Source: Chromatiaceae bacterium (GTDB lineage: Bacteria > Pseudomonadota > Gammaproteobacteria > Chromatiales > Chromatiaceae). Taken from it: 64,000 nucleotides of DNA. Below are positions 1-10,844 of this stretch, one piece after another; position 1 is the first letter of the stretch, and each line of letters starts with the position of its first letter. The notes beneath the pieces were generated by a model, which saw only the letters and a list, made by a program, of their open reading frames with translations, was not told the origin of the DNA and made no database searches. The stretch is from positions 620,001-684,000 of the forward strand of contig JACKMK010000001.1 of the NCBI GenBank assembly GCA_024235395.1, read 5' to 3'. The translations under genes were made by a program, and so were the position numbers.

Positions 1-1007
1 ACGAAGGTCGGCTCACCACCCATCGTGAGGCGTACATCGAGGGCCCGCAGTTGCCCGTCGACCTCGCGACCCAGGCCGCGGATCGCCTGCCATTGCTCCT
101 CGGTGTAGGGCTTGGTGACGCGCGGATCCTCATGGACGCGGGTGACCTGGTTCAGATAGTCGAAACTGACCTCGCATTTGTCGGTAAACCCGGTGATCGC
201 CGCCGCACTGACCGGGTCGGGCGTGCACGCCAGCGGGATATGCCCTTCGCCGGCAAACAGTCCCGAGGTCGGATCGAGACCGAGCCAGCCGGCACCGGGG
301 ACGTAGACCTCGGCCCAGGCATGCAGGTCGGTGAAGTCCTGCTCCGGACCCGAAGGGCCATCGAGTGCCTTCACATCCGCGGTCAGCTGCACCAGATAGC
401 CTGAGACGAAACGCGCCGCGAGACCCAGATGGCGCAGGATCTGGACCAGGAGCCAACCGGTGTCACGGCACGATCCCAGCGCCTTGTCCAACGTCTCCTC
501 GCAGGTCTGGATGCCTGGGTCGAGGCGGATCGTGTAGTCGATCGCATGCTGCAGCTGCTGGTTGAGATTGACCAGAAAGTCCTGGATGCGACACGTGCTG
601 CGATCGACGCCGGCCACCCAGCGCAGGAGGCGTGGACCGTTTTCGCTGAGCTCGAAATACGGCTCGAGCTCCTTGCGCAGCAAGGCGTCGTAGCGAAACG
701 GATAGTCTTCGGCGTATTTCTCGACAAAGAAGTCGAACGGATTGATCACCGTCATGTCGGCGACCAATCGTACGTGTACGCCGAACAGTTCGGCCTTCTC
801 CGGGAAAACCGCGCGTGCGACGAAGTTGCCGAAGGGGTCCTGCTGCCAGTACAGGCGATGCTCGGCCGGCTCGATCGTCAGTTGATAGTCGTGGATCGGC
901 GTGCGCGCATGCGGAGCCGGACGCAGCCGGATCAGGTGAGGCGACAGGGAGACCGGCCGGTCGAAGTGATAAGTGGTTTTATGGTCAATGGCGACACGGA
1001 TGGCCAT
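1..1007 (-). CDS. Transglutaminase-like protein (large DUF2126-type family), 3' part beyond the window
   Basis: The reading frame opens at an ATG on the minus strand at 1007, preceded by an AGGGGA ribosome site, and stays open to the left edge, so only the first 335 or so residues are present. It begins MAIRVAIDHKTTYHFDRP, the beta-rich N-terminal domain of bacterial transglutaminase-like proteins. A transglutaminase core follows, with a complete Cys-His-Asp triad: C180 in GSCRDTGW, H229 in DLHAWAEVY and D245 in LGLDPTSG. The end reads RLTMGGEPTFV, which in long family members leads into a DUF2126 region. It is the last visible gene of an operon with the alpha-E and circularly permuted ATP-grasp genes. 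Such sets are predicted to make or trim small peptide or amide products, but the substrate is unknown. Family assignment is firm; function is inference. Confidence 0.88.
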   Translation of the reverse strand, partial: MAIRVAIDHKTTYHFDRPVSLSPHLIRLRPAPHARTPIHDYQLTIEPAEHRLYWQQDPFGNFVARAVFPEKAELFGVHVRLVADMTVINPFDFFVEKYAEDYPFRYDALLRKELEPYFELSENGPRLLRWVAGVDRSTCRIQDFLVNLNQQLQHAIDYTIRLDPGIQTCEETLDKALGSCRDTGWLLVQILRHLGLAARFVSGYLVQLTADVKALDGPSGPEQDFTDLHAWAEVYVPGAGWLGLDPTSGLFAGEGHIPLACTPDPVSAAAITGFTDKCEVSFDYLNQVTRVHEDPRVTKPYTEEQWQAIRGLGREVDGQLRALDVRLTMGGEPTF

Positions 1008-1078
1008 GCAATTCCCCTGTAACTGCCAACGGCATCGGCGGGTGGCTCGATCATATCGCAGGATGGGGTCGACCGGCG

Positions 1079-2020
1079 TTACGCCTGGTGCGCGGTCTCG
1101 AGATTGAACCAGGTGGTGCTGATCTGGTCGTGAAGCACGTTCAGTTCAGCCTGGATCTGGTCGATCAGGGCGTGCATCGAGTCCAGATCGAGCATATCCA
1201 GGCGTACATCGTGCACCTGCTGCTGCAGGTCGGCGAGGAGATTCAGCGGGCCTTCGGCGCGCGGCAGTCGATGGAAAAAGCTCTCGACCCGTGCCAGCGT
1301 GAACCCGAGCGCGCGTGGGAAGTGGAGATCCTGCAGCAGATACCGCAGCACGTCGGTACCCACCACGCGACTGCGCACATGCTGACGATACATCTGGAAC
1401 GCGGACAGGGATTTTAACACGTTCACCCACAACAGGCTGTCGTAGGGTGCCGGTGCCTCGATACGCGGCATCAACAAGGTCACTGCGCTGTCGACGATCC
1501 GCGTGGTCATGTCGCCCCGCTCGAGATTGCGCCCAAGCCGGACGAAATTGCAGGGCTGATCGTGGCTCATGGTGCCCGTCAGAAGCCCGGTGATCTGCTG
1601 GCACCGGATCACGACCTGCTTGAGAAAGGTGAACCTGTGCTTGCGCAGCACCCCGTTGGCGGCATGCTCGCGGCAGTACAGGTACAACTCGTTGGTGTGA
1701 TCCCACGCCTCGGTAGGCAGGACGTCGCGCGTGGTGCGCACGTTCTCGCGTGCCGCGTTCAGCCCACTGATGATCGAACCGGGATTGAACTCGTCGGCGA
1801 GCAGAAACTTGACGGTGTTACGCTCGTCGTAGTTCTGGTAATGGCCTTCGAAGATCGCATTCGACCCGTTGATACCGACCAGTTGTTGCCATCCGGGATC
1901 GACACCCTTCGGCAGGTCGAGGATCTGGTTGGTGTAGGCGCTGACCAGGCGCGCGGTACTCTCGACGCGTTCGAGGTAGCGCCCCATCCAATACAGCCGT
2001 TCCGCGACGCGCGACAGCAT
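1079..2020 (-). CDS. Alpha-E domain protein (DUF403)
   Basis: A 313-residue protein that starts MLSRVAERLYWMGRYLERVE, the hallmark opening of the alpha-E (DUF403) family. It is all-helical in appearance, with no signal peptide or transmembrane segment, and full length for the family. Its ATG overlaps the TGA of the upstream circularly permuted ATP-grasp gene by one base, so the two are translationally coupled. About 70 bases separate it from the transglutaminase-like gene downstream. Alpha-E proteins occur almost always beside these two partners, sometimes fused to them. Their biochemical role is unproven, and they are usually treated as part of an uncharacterised ATP-dependent peptide or amide-bond-forming system. 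Confidence 0.93.
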   Translation of the reverse strand: MLSRVAERLYWMGRYLERVESTARLVSAYTNQILDLPKGVDPGWQQLVGINGSNAIFEGHYQNYDERNTVKFLLADEFNPGSIISGLNAARENVRTTRDVLPTEAWDHTNELYLYCREHAANGVLRKHRFTFLKQVVIRCQQITGLLTGTMSHDQPCNFVRLGRNLERGDMTTRIVDSAVTLLMPRIEAPAPYDSLLWVNVLKSLSAFQMYRQHVRSRVVGTDVLRYLLQDLHFPRALGFTLARVESFFHRLPRAEGPLNLLADLQQQVHDVRLDMLDLDSMHALIDQIQAELNVLHDQISTTWFNLETAHQA

Positions 2021-3471
2021 CAGGTGCCCTCCGCCTGCAGTATCCAGGTATCCTTGCTGCCGCCGCCCTGCGAGGAATTGACCACGGTCGAACCCTTGCG
2101 CAGAGCGACCCGGGTGAGACCGCCGGGTGTCACGTAGACACCAGACGCCTGCAGTGTAAACGGCCGCAGATCGACGTGTCGCGGCTCAACGTGATCATCG
2201 ACCAGCGTAGGTACCGTGGACAGTGGGATCAGCGGCTGGGCAATGTAGTTTCGCGGATCGTCACGAATCAGGCCGGCGAACTCGCGGCGTTCCTTCTTGG
2301 TCGCCTTCGGGCCGATCAACATCCCATAGCCACCCGACTCGTTGGCCGGTTTGACGACCAGCTTGTCGAGGTTGTCGAGGACGTAGGCGCGCTGTTCATC
2401 GTACAGGCAGACATAGGTCTCGACGTTGGGAATGATCGCATCCTGGTCGAGGTAGTAACGGATGATCTGCGGCACGAAGGCATACACCACCTTGTCGTCC
2501 GCCACGCCGGCGCCCGGTGCATTGGCGATGCCGACATTGCCCTTGCGCCAGGCGCGCATCAATCCCGGAACGCCGAGCGCGGAGTCGGGATTGAAGACCT
2601 CCGGGTCGAGAAACAGGTCGTCCACGCGTCGGTAGATCACATCCACCCGCTGCAGGCCGTCGATCGTGCGCATGTAGACGCAGTCGTCGTCGGCGACCAC
2701 CAGGTCCGCGCCTTCCACCAGCTCCGCACCCATCTGCTGCGCCAGGAACGCGTGCTCGAAATACGCCGAGTTGTAGATCCCCGGTGTCAACACGACGACC
2801 TCGGGAAAGTCCAGCGGACGCGGCGAGATCGCGGCCAGCATATCGAACAGCTGCGCGGGGTAGTCAGCGACCGGCAGTATGCTCGCGTCCTCGAACAACT
2901 CGCCGAACACGCGCTTGGTCAGGACACGGTTTTCCAGCATGTACGAGACACCGGACGGTACACGCAGGTTGTCTTCGAGCACGTGGAAACGGCCTCGCTC
3001 GTCGCGGATCAGGTCCGAGCCGCAGATGTGTGCCCAGACACCGTGCGGTGGTTTCACACCCCGCACCTCGTGCCGGAAGTTCTTGGAATGCGCCAACAGC
3101 TCGGCCGGAAAGACCCCGTCTTTCACGATCTTCTGCTCACCGTACAGGTCGTCGATGAACAGATTGAGCGCGCGCACGCGCTGTTCGAGGCCGGCGGACA
3201 CGCGCGCCCATTCCTTACCCGGGATGACGCGCGGAATGATGTCGAACGGCCAAGCACGGTCGATGTTGGTGCCTTCGCTGTAGACCGTGAAGGTGATCCC
3301 CATGTCGACGATCGCGGCGTCCGCCGACTGCTGGCGCGCCTTGACCTCTTCGGTGCTGAGTGATTTCAGAAAAGCGGCCAGGTGCCGGGCGACCGTGCGC
3401 GGATGTCCGGGCGTACTGATCATCTCGTCGAAAAAAACGCCCGCGTCGTATGTCTTCCAGTCGATCGTCAT
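2020..3471 (-). CDS. Circularly permuted type 2 ATP-grasp protein
   Basis: A 483-residue protein starting MTIDWKTYDAGVFFDEM. The frame is open a further 41 codons upstream, but that extension is Pro/Arg-rich and unlike the family, so the ATG at 3471 is preferred; no strong ribosome site marks either start. Family features include RVIPGKEW near residue 85, the LEDNLRVPSG segment, and the glycine-rich KPANESGGYGMLIGP loop in the C-terminal half, expected to contact ATP. Circularly permuted ATP-grasp enzymes are predicted to join a carboxylate to an amine through an acyl phosphate. It is first in a three-gene operon with the alpha-E and transglutaminase-like proteins. The product is unknown. Confidence 0.92.
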   Translation of the reverse strand: MTIDWKTYDAGVFFDEMISTPGHPRTVARHLAAFLKSLSTEEVKARQQSADAAIVDMGITFTVYSEGTNIDRAWPFDIIPRVIPGKEWARVSAGLEQRVRALNLFIDDLYGEQKIVKDGVFPAELLAHSKNFRHEVRGVKPPHGVWAHICGSDLIRDERGRFHVLEDNLRVPSGVSYMLENRVLTKRVFGELFEDASILPVADYPAQLFDMLAAISPRPLDFPEVVVLTPGIYNSAYFEHAFLAQQMGAELVEGADLVVADDDCVYMRTIDGLQRVDVIYRRVDDLFLDPEVFNPDSALGVPGLMRAWRKGNVGIANAPGAGVADDKVVYAFVPQIIRYYLDQDAIIPNVETYVCLYDEQRAYVLDNLDKLVVKPANESGGYGMLIGPKATKKERREFAGLIRDDPRNYIAQPLIPLSTVPTLVDDHVEPRHVDLRPFTLQASGVYVTPGGLTRVALRKGSTVVNSSQGGGSKDTWILQAEGT

Positions 3472-3782
3472 CGGCCCGGCTGCCGTCGGTTGTTCGTATA
3501 CCTGATCAGCATGAGCAACCGGCGTGCCATAACGACTTGCACGGCCGCCGGGTGGGCCCGCCTGTCGGCTGCAACGCCACGCCGGTGCCGCCACACAACC
3601 ATCTGGGCCGCGCCGAGATCGATGTATTTATTGAGAAATATGGTTGAAATACGCCGCCGGCCCGAACCCATGAACCTATCCCGCGTGGGCCTGCCGCTGA
3701 GCCCTGTACTACCGTGGGGACCTAGCGCGACGCACCAGCAAAACGCAGCGCCGAAGACGAAAGGATCATTTTGGTGCGTGCG
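3472..3782. other. Intergenic region upstream of the ATP-grasp operon
   Basis: A 311-base gap between the start of the ATP-grasp gene and the end of the HDOD gene; both lie on the minus strand. I see no convincing gene. An AT-rich island at about 3620-3655 contains arms GTATTT (3624-3629) and AAATAC (3647-3652) around 17 bases. It stands out in the GC-rich context and is a reasonable place for the operon promoter, but I could not place a good -35/-10 pair. Confidence 0.4.
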
Positions 3783-5342
3783 TCAGCCGCCCGACGAACG
3801 CCGCAGCTGCAGGCCCAGCGACAACTGGTTGCGCAACGCGCGCACCAATCGCAGGGCGCCGGGTTCCAGACGCAGGCCATTGGCCTGCTCGTGCTCGGCG
3901 ATGATGCAGCCGACCGGGCGCTCGTGCACCAACAGCGGCAGGAACAACAGGGCGCCACTGGGACTGATCGCGCTGTACCAAGCCGGGATCCCGTGCCCTG
4001 CACCACCGACCGCAAGATCGGCAATATGCACATCGGTCTTCTGCTTCAGCGCGACGTGGAACACATCCCGCTCGTAGGCCTCGCCGAAACGCAAGGCGTT
4101 CAGGTAGCCCTCGATATCACCACCGAAGCCCAGCCGACCGACATATTGCCGTCGCGAGACATCGCGCAGACAAAGCGCGACCCTGCGTAGGCCGAATGCC
4201 CGGTACAAGGTCTCGAGCATCACTTGCGCGACCTGATTCAGGCCAGCACCCTCGGACAGCATCGCGGTCGCCTCCTGCAAGCCCTCGACCAGGATAGGTT
4301 CCGGCTCAACCACGCGGTCCGCCTGGGTGGACTGATCTTCGGGCAGCGCGACGTCGGCGAAATCCTCGTCGACTGCGTCGGCCGCCTGTTCTGGCGGCTT
4401 CAGGCCGGCGAGCGCGCGGATCGCACCCGGCGCACGCTCCGGAGTCGCGAGGCTCTCGGCGAGCATCCGGTACTCACTGCGCGCCTCACTGACCGCGTCG
4501 TCGAAACTGGCCGCCTCGAGTTTGACGCACTTTTGATAGCGCGACAGTACGGCATCCATCAACGGATCGCCCGACCGGTCGCCAACCGCCAGTCGTTCCG
4601 TCACCTCGCTCGCGAACCCGGCCAGGCGACACAACAGCTCGTCGTCGTTTTTCGCCTTGCTGAGCTGGCCGGGCGGCATGCGCTTCATGCTGTTGGTGAT
4701 CAGGTCGGGGAAGTTCCAGTGACGACCGACCGCCATGCCGAGCTGCTCGAAACTGACACCGAGCACCTCGTGCTGGGCGCGTAGCGGTGCGACCTCGCCG
4801 TCGGCCACCATCTCCTGAATCGCGGCATCCTCTTCGGCGAGATAGAAGGCCACCAGCAACTCACCGAGATTGTGAAACATCGCCGCCAGGAAGGCCTCTT
4901 CACCCTGCGGAAGGCCGACATCGCTCGCTGCCTCGCGGGCCAGGAGGGCGCCGAACATGCTCTTGCCGATCAATGCCTTGACTCGGTCCGCGTTGCTTGC
5001 CTCGGACAGGTGCTCGAACAACATAAGCGAGGCCGCCAAGGCCCGGATCGGTTCGATGCCGAGCACGACGATCGCGCGCGAGATGGTGCCGACCTTGCCG
5101 GCGAACCCGGCGTAGAAGGCCGAATTGACCACTTTCAGCACCTTGTTGGTCAGCGCATAGTCGCGCACGATCACGGACGCCAGCTGCTCGATGGATTTGT
5201 TGCTCGACGCCGACAAACCGTTCAGGGTACGGATGGTCTCCGACAGTGCGGGGAAATCCTGGTTGCGTTGCATGCGGCGCAACAGGAACTCGACCGCACC
5301 GCCGGCGCTTTCGCTCAGCGTGTGCTCGGCTTCAGGGGGCAT
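3783..5342 (-). CDS. HDOD domain protein with C-terminal GAF-like domain
   Basis: A 519-residue cytoplasmic protein. Residues about 20-220 form an HDOD domain (an HD-related output domain without a confirmed catalytic activity), with FPALSETIRTLNGL, the NSAFYAG segment and FHNLGE around residue 157. A low-complexity acidic linker (about 300-345) leads to a C-terminal GAF-like module at about 350-510, containing GLRRVALCLRD and GALLFLPLLVHERPVGCI. HDOD proteins commonly act in regulatory cascades in Proteobacteria; the GAF-like part suggests sensing of a small ligand. The gene stands alone, about 90 bases from the next small membrane-protein gene. I cannot name the signal or partner. Confidence 0.88.
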   Translation of the reverse strand: MPPEAEHTLSESAGGAVEFLLRRMQRNQDFPALSETIRTLNGLSASSNKSIEQLASVIVRDYALTNKVLKVVNSAFYAGFAGKVGTISRAIVVLGIEPIRALAASLMLFEHLSEASNADRVKALIGKSMFGALLAREAASDVGLPQGEEAFLAAMFHNLGELLVAFYLAEEDAAIQEMVADGEVAPLRAQHEVLGVSFEQLGMAVGRHWNFPDLITNSMKRMPPGQLSKAKNDDELLCRLAGFASEVTERLAVGDRSGDPLMDAVLSRYQKCVKLEAASFDDAVSEARSEYRMLAESLATPERAPGAIRALAGLKPPEQAADAVDEDFADVALPEDQSTQADRVVEPEPILVEGLQEATAMLSEGAGLNQVAQVMLETLYRAFGLRRVALCLRDVSRRQYVGRLGFGGDIEGYLNALRFGEAYERDVFHVALKQKTDVHIADLAVGGAGHGIPAWYSAISPSGALLFLPLLVHERPVGCIIAEHEQANGLRLEPGALRLVRALRNQLSLGLQLRRSSGG

Positions 5343-5435
5343 GGCTCATGGGGCGTGGATCGCATGCCCGCTGTAGCGGCAGCACCACAAAAAACTTTTC
5401 CTTCCCGCACGCGCCGCCGCGCCGGGTGGAGGCCA

Positions 5436-5777
5436 TCAGCCACGCAGCCGCGGCGACATGAGCGCGGCCCCTGCACCCACCGCCCAGAACCCCAGTTTGC
5501 CAAGCACCAGCAGCAGCAGGATCACCGCCACCCAGGCGACATAATGTGCCAGCCCCTCGCCACCACTCGGCAGGTAGAGTGCGATCTTGGTCGTCTCGAA
5601 GAAATACCGCGCGAAATACGCTATCCGGTCCGGCTCTCGCAGCAACGACCAGGCGAAATAGATCGCACCGCCGAGCGCCCACAGGCCGAAACCGATCAAC
5701 ACGATACCCAGGCCCGACGCCACTGCGGCAAGCACGCTGCGGACGGGGTTGACGGCGGAATCTCGCTCCGGATCCAT
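5436..5777 (-). CDS. Small two-helix membrane protein, unknown function
   Basis: A 113-residue protein with an ATG at 5777 and a GGAG ribosome site upstream. Two hydrophobic segments are clear: about residues 16-44 (LAAVASGLGIVLIGFGLWAL and onwards) and about 79-105 (VAWVAVILLLLVLGKLGFWA). Between them is a short stretch with FARYFFETTKIALYLP that may lie at the membrane surface. It sits 64 bases downstream of another single-pass membrane protein on the same strand and may share a transcript with it. No family is recognised. The clean hydrophobic pattern and ribosome site make it likely to be a real gene. Confidence 0.68.
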   Translation of the reverse strand: MDPERDSAVNPVRSVLAAVASGLGIVLIGFGLWALGGAIYFAWSLLREPDRIAYFARYFFETTKIALYLPSGGEGLAHYVAWVAVILLLLVLGKLGFWAVGAGAALMSPRLRG

Positions 5778-5841
5778 ACAATGAAGCTCCGTGTTTTACA
5801 GGCGGCCGAAGGTGCCGGTGTGCGGCACGGTGACGAACCGC

Positions 5842-6537
5842 TTATTCCTTGAGTTTGACCTTGAGCTGGCCTTCTTCGACGCGGATGTCTTCGACACCAT
5901 CCGCAAACCCCTTCCAGAAGCCCTGTTCGTCGCCGAACTCCCGGATCAGGTCGATGTTCTTCAGACCGCCCAGCCAGGAATTGGGAATCGGAATGCCCAT
6001 GATACTGACGCCCTTGAGGACCACCACGGGCTTGGCGTCCCGATAGGCCATCTCGACACCCGCCGCGAGGCGCAGCGTCTTGCCGCCCAGCAGCGGAAAA
6101 TCGGGATCCACCGGGACCAGCAGGCGCGCACTCACCAGATCGTCCGCGAGATCGACCGCGAGGCGGCGCGCAAGGTCCGGATTGTTCGCGACCATCGCAT
6201 TCAACTCGCGCTCGCTGAAACTCACTTCGTGCTTCGCGCCGACCTCGGAATACCGCTCTGGCCGCAACCATTCCTGGTCGGTCTCCTTATCCGCCGGGGC
6301 CTGCTGAGGCCCGGGGTCGTAGCCCAGCGCCCGCAGTTTGGATTGCAGCGTGCGCTGTTCCTTGACGCTCAGTTCAACCGGCTTAAAGTCCTTTGCATAG
6401 ATGTAGGTACGTACCACCCAGTAGGTCACCGCACCCGTCACAAGGATCGTCAGCAGGACAATCCACAGCACATGACTAGCGCGCAGCCCACGTCGCCGCG
6501 GCGGGTCTTCGAGTTGCAGGTGCGTGTCCGCGCTCAT
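5842..6537 (-). CDS. Single-pass membrane-anchored protein, unknown function
   Basis: A 231-residue protein with a short polar N terminus, an RRRG basic patch and one transmembrane helix at about residues 23-45 (VLWIVLLTILVTGAVTYWVV), followed by a periplasmic domain of about 185 residues. The domain has FSERELNAMVANNPDLARRL, a lipid-binding-like beta-rich region (VEMAYRDAKPVVVLKGVSIM) and a charged C-terminal tail ending KVKLKE. I do not recognise a named family, though similar anchored proteins occur in gammaproteobacteria. It is followed on the same strand by the two-helix membrane protein and lies downstream of ppk by 99 bases. Confidence 0.75.
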   Translation of the reverse strand: MSADTHLQLEDPPRRRGLRASHVLWIVLLTILVTGAVTYWVVRTYIYAKDFKPVELSVKEQRTLQSKLRALGYDPGPQQAPADKETDQEWLRPERYSEVGAKHEVSFSERELNAMVANNPDLARRLAVDLADDLVSARLLVPVDPDFPLLGGKTLRLAAGVEMAYRDAKPVVVLKGVSIMGIPIPNSWLGGLKNIDLIREFGDEQGFWKGFADGVEDIRVEEGQLKVKLKE

Positions 6538-6636
6538 AACGCCATCCAGGTAGTCGATTGGATTTCCGATGTGGCTTTGTACACCAGAAGCCGATCGGCG
6601 GTCGACCGCGCCGACCGCCTTCGGCCTTCGTTCGGC

Positions 6637-8826
<2,190 letters not shown>

Positions 8827-9028
8827 TTCCAGTTTGAAGGGCAACGAACCGCTGCGCAGCGCGCGCCAGCACGGTCGCTGGCGGCAGTGGACGGCGGCCC
8901 GCCCCTGCCATTGGCCGGGTGTCGACTCAGCGCGACGGCCAGCGGCGCTCAGCCGAATGCACTAGAAAGTATGGACGATTTACCGGACCGGTTGAATGAC
9001 GATCGATGTGTCGCGCGGCGCGCGCGCA

Positions 9029-9343
9029 TCATGCGTAGCCGTCAAATCCCAGCAGATCGTGCAGCGCGCTGCGCTCCCCGACCTCGGCCACCTGGGCGTA
9101 CGAAGCCAGTGCGCGATTCGCACGCAGCGAGTAGTTGGGCTGTTGCTTGGCGACCAATTCGTGGCGAGCGGCCAGCCGCTCGCGCTCCTCGGGATCGAGC
9201 AGCGGCGCCGTCGGTGTCTGCCGGCGCGACGCATCCTCGGCGGCATCCGGCGCCGGTCGGGTCGCGCGCACGGGCGTCACGACCGCCCGTTCCTGCTGAA
9301 CCGGCAGATCGTGAAGACGCGGCAATGCGGGCGTGATGTTCAA
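9029..9343 (-). CDS. Small conserved-looking protein, unknown function
   Basis: A 104-residue cytoplasmic protein starting with TTG at 9343. The N-terminal half is Pro/Arg/Ala-rich and looks disordered. The C-terminal half carries PEERERLAARHELV, then YSLRANRALASYAQVAE and LHDLLGFDGYA, a pattern that resembles small uncharacterised gammaproteobacterial proteins. No transmembrane segment or signal peptide is present. It lies between ppk and the HIT gene with gaps of more than 140 bases on both sides, so it is probably transcribed alone. The TTG start and lack of a strong ribosome site leave the exact start uncertain. Confidence 0.6.
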   Translation of the reverse strand: MNITPALPRLHDLPVQQERAVVTPVRATRPAPDAAEDASRRQTPTAPLLDPEERERLAARHELVAKQQPNYSLRANRALASYAQVAEVGERSALHDLLGFDGYA

Positions 9344-9488
9344 CTTCTATCGTTCGGCACTTGCTGGTGCAACTCTCCAGTATAGACAGTTACCAGCCCT
9401 TTAGTTCCCGTCGGCACCCCGTCAATTCGACGACGACCGCGGATTTAGCTTTCTAAGTGCTTGATATTACACCACGGAATCTTGGCGC

Positions 9489-9833
9489 TCAACCGGGTGG
9501 CCAGTGCATCATGCGCCCGCCGAGAAGATGCAGGTGGATATGAAACACCGTCTGTCCGCCGGCCTCGTTGCAGTTCATCACCGTGCGATAGCCGGCCTCG
9601 GCATAGCCCTCGGCGGCAGCTATCTCGCGCGCCGCGCGGTACAGACGACCGACGGTCGCCTCATCGTCCGCACCGACATCGTTGAGGGTGGCGATGTGGC
9701 GCCGCGGAATCACCAGCACGTGGCTCGGTGCCTGGGGGTTGAGGTCGCGGAACGCGACCACGGCGTCGTCTTCGAACACCTTGTCGGCCGGAATGTCGCC
9801 GGCCGCGATCTTGCAGAAAATACAATCGTTCAT
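9489..9833 (-). CDS. hinT: HIT-family purine nucleoside phosphoramidase (HinT-like)
   Basis: A 114-residue protein, full length for the HinT branch of the histidine triad family. It begins MNDCIFCKIAAGDIP, the usual CxFC start, has DLNPQAPSHVLVIPRRHI in the middle and ends with the histidine triad HIHLHLLGG at about residues 98-106. HinT enzymes hydrolyse adenosine 5'-phosphoramidates and related AMP-N bonds in the cytoplasm. It sits 32 bases downstream of recR on the same strand and may be read from the same transcript. The assignment is secure; the physiological substrate is not known for most members. Confidence 0.94.
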   Translation of the reverse strand: MNDCIFCKIAAGDIPADKVFEDDAVVAFRDLNPQAPSHVLVIPRRHIATLNDVGADDEATVGRLYRAAREIAAAEGYAEAGYRTVMNCNEAGGQTVFHIHLHLLGGRMMHWPPG

Positions 9834-9865
9834 GGACCGTCAGGACGCCTCGCTGGTGATCGGTT

Positions 9866-10474
9866 TCATTGTTCTGCCGGCAGTCGCCGGCGGCCTGCAA
9901 ATGCATGCGCCAGCGTGCCACCGTCGACGTATTCGAGTTCACCGCCGAGCGGTACGCCGTGCGCGATCCGCGAGGTCGCCACACCACGCGCCGCCGCCAG
10001 CTCACTGATGTAATGCGCGGTCGCCTCGCCCTCGACGGTGGTGGTCGTCGCGAGGATCAACTCGGTCGGCTTCAGCGCATCGAGACGCTGTTTCAACTGC
10101 TCGATCCCGAGTTCCGCCGGGCCGATGCCGTCCAACGGTGACAGACGTCCACCGAGCACGAAGTACCGGCCACCGAAACCGGTCGCCTGTTCGAGCGCGA
10201 TCACGTCCGCCGGGCTTTCGACCACGCACAGCACGCTGTCGTCACGCGTCGGGCTGCGACACAGGGCGCAGACCTCGTCTTCAGTCAGGGTGCGGCACAA
10301 CCGGCACTGCCCGATCGACTGCACCGCTTCGGCCAGCAACGCGGCCAACCGTGCACCGCCGGCCCGGTCACGCTGCAACAGGTGCAGGGCCATCCGCTGC
10401 GCCGACTTGGGCCCTACGCCGGGCAGGCAGCGCAGCGCCTCGATCAGCTGGTTGAGCAGCGATTTGTCCGCCAT
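9866..10474 (-). CDS. recR: Recombination mediator RecR
   Basis: A 202-residue RecR, the usual size. It has the N-terminal helix-hairpin-helix (LPGVGPKSAQRMALHLL), a four-cysteine zinc finger at about residues 57-72 (CRLC and CALC pairs), and a Toprim domain (LCVVESPADVIALEQ, then ATTTTVEGEATAHYI). RecR works with RecO and RecF to load RecA at single-stranded gaps. The gene follows ebfC by 25 bases in the dnaX-ebfC-recR order found in many Gammaproteobacteria, so co-transcription is likely. Confidence 0.97.
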   Translation of the reverse strand: MADKSLLNQLIEALRCLPGVGPKSAQRMALHLLQRDRAGGARLAALLAEAVQSIGQCRLCRTLTEDEVCALCRSPTRDDSVLCVVESPADVIALEQATGFGGRYFVLGGRLSPLDGIGPAELGIEQLKQRLDALKPTELILATTTTVEGEATAHYISELAAARGVATSRIAHGVPLGGELEYVDGGTLAHAFAGRRRLPAEQ

Positions 10475-10499
10475 TGTCCCGGATCGCGTTGTGTGCGAC

Positions 10500-10823
10500 T
10501 CAGAAAGGAAGCTTCATGCCGGGCGGCAGGTTCAGTCCCGCGGTGACGCCGGCCATACGCTCTTTGGTGTGCGCATCGATACGGTGCGCGGCATCGTTGC
10601 ACGCCGCGGCGACCAGGTCTTCGAGCATCTCCTTGTCATCACCCATCAGGCTGTCGTCTATCTCCACCCGACGCACCTCGTGGCGGCCGTTCATCGTCAC
10701 TTTGACCATACCCCCACCGGACTCGCCGGTGACCTCGGCATTGGCCAGCTCCTGCTGTGCCTTCTGCAGGTCTTCCTGCATCTTCTGCGCCTGGCGCATC
10801 AGGTTTCCCATCGGACCCTTCAT
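10500..10823 (-). CDS. ebfC: YbaB/EbfC family nucleoid-associated protein
   Basis: A 107-residue protein of the YbaB/EbfC family. It starts MKGPMGNLMRQAQKMQEDLQ, the amphipathic helix typical of the family. A central beta segment with VKVTMNGRHEVRRVEID follows, then a helix with LEDLVAAACNDA, and the protein ends in GLNLPPGMKLPF. Members are dimeric DNA-binding proteins associated with the nucleoid. It lies 21 bases after dnaX and 25 bases before recR on the same strand, the standard arrangement. A GAGGAC ribosome site precedes the ATG. Confidence 0.95.
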   Translation of the reverse strand: MKGPMGNLMRQAQKMQEDLQKAQQELANAEVTGESGGGMVKVTMNGRHEVRRVEIDDSLMGDDKEMLEDLVAAACNDAAHRIDAHTKERMAGVTAGLNLPPGMKLPF

Positions 10824-10844
10824 CGTCTGTGTCCTCTCCCGTGA

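Noticed and set aside
2176..3363. A 395-codon open frame on the plus strand opposite the ATP-grasp gene.
   Set aside because: It is the antisense shadow of a clear family protein; the translation has no recognisable domain.
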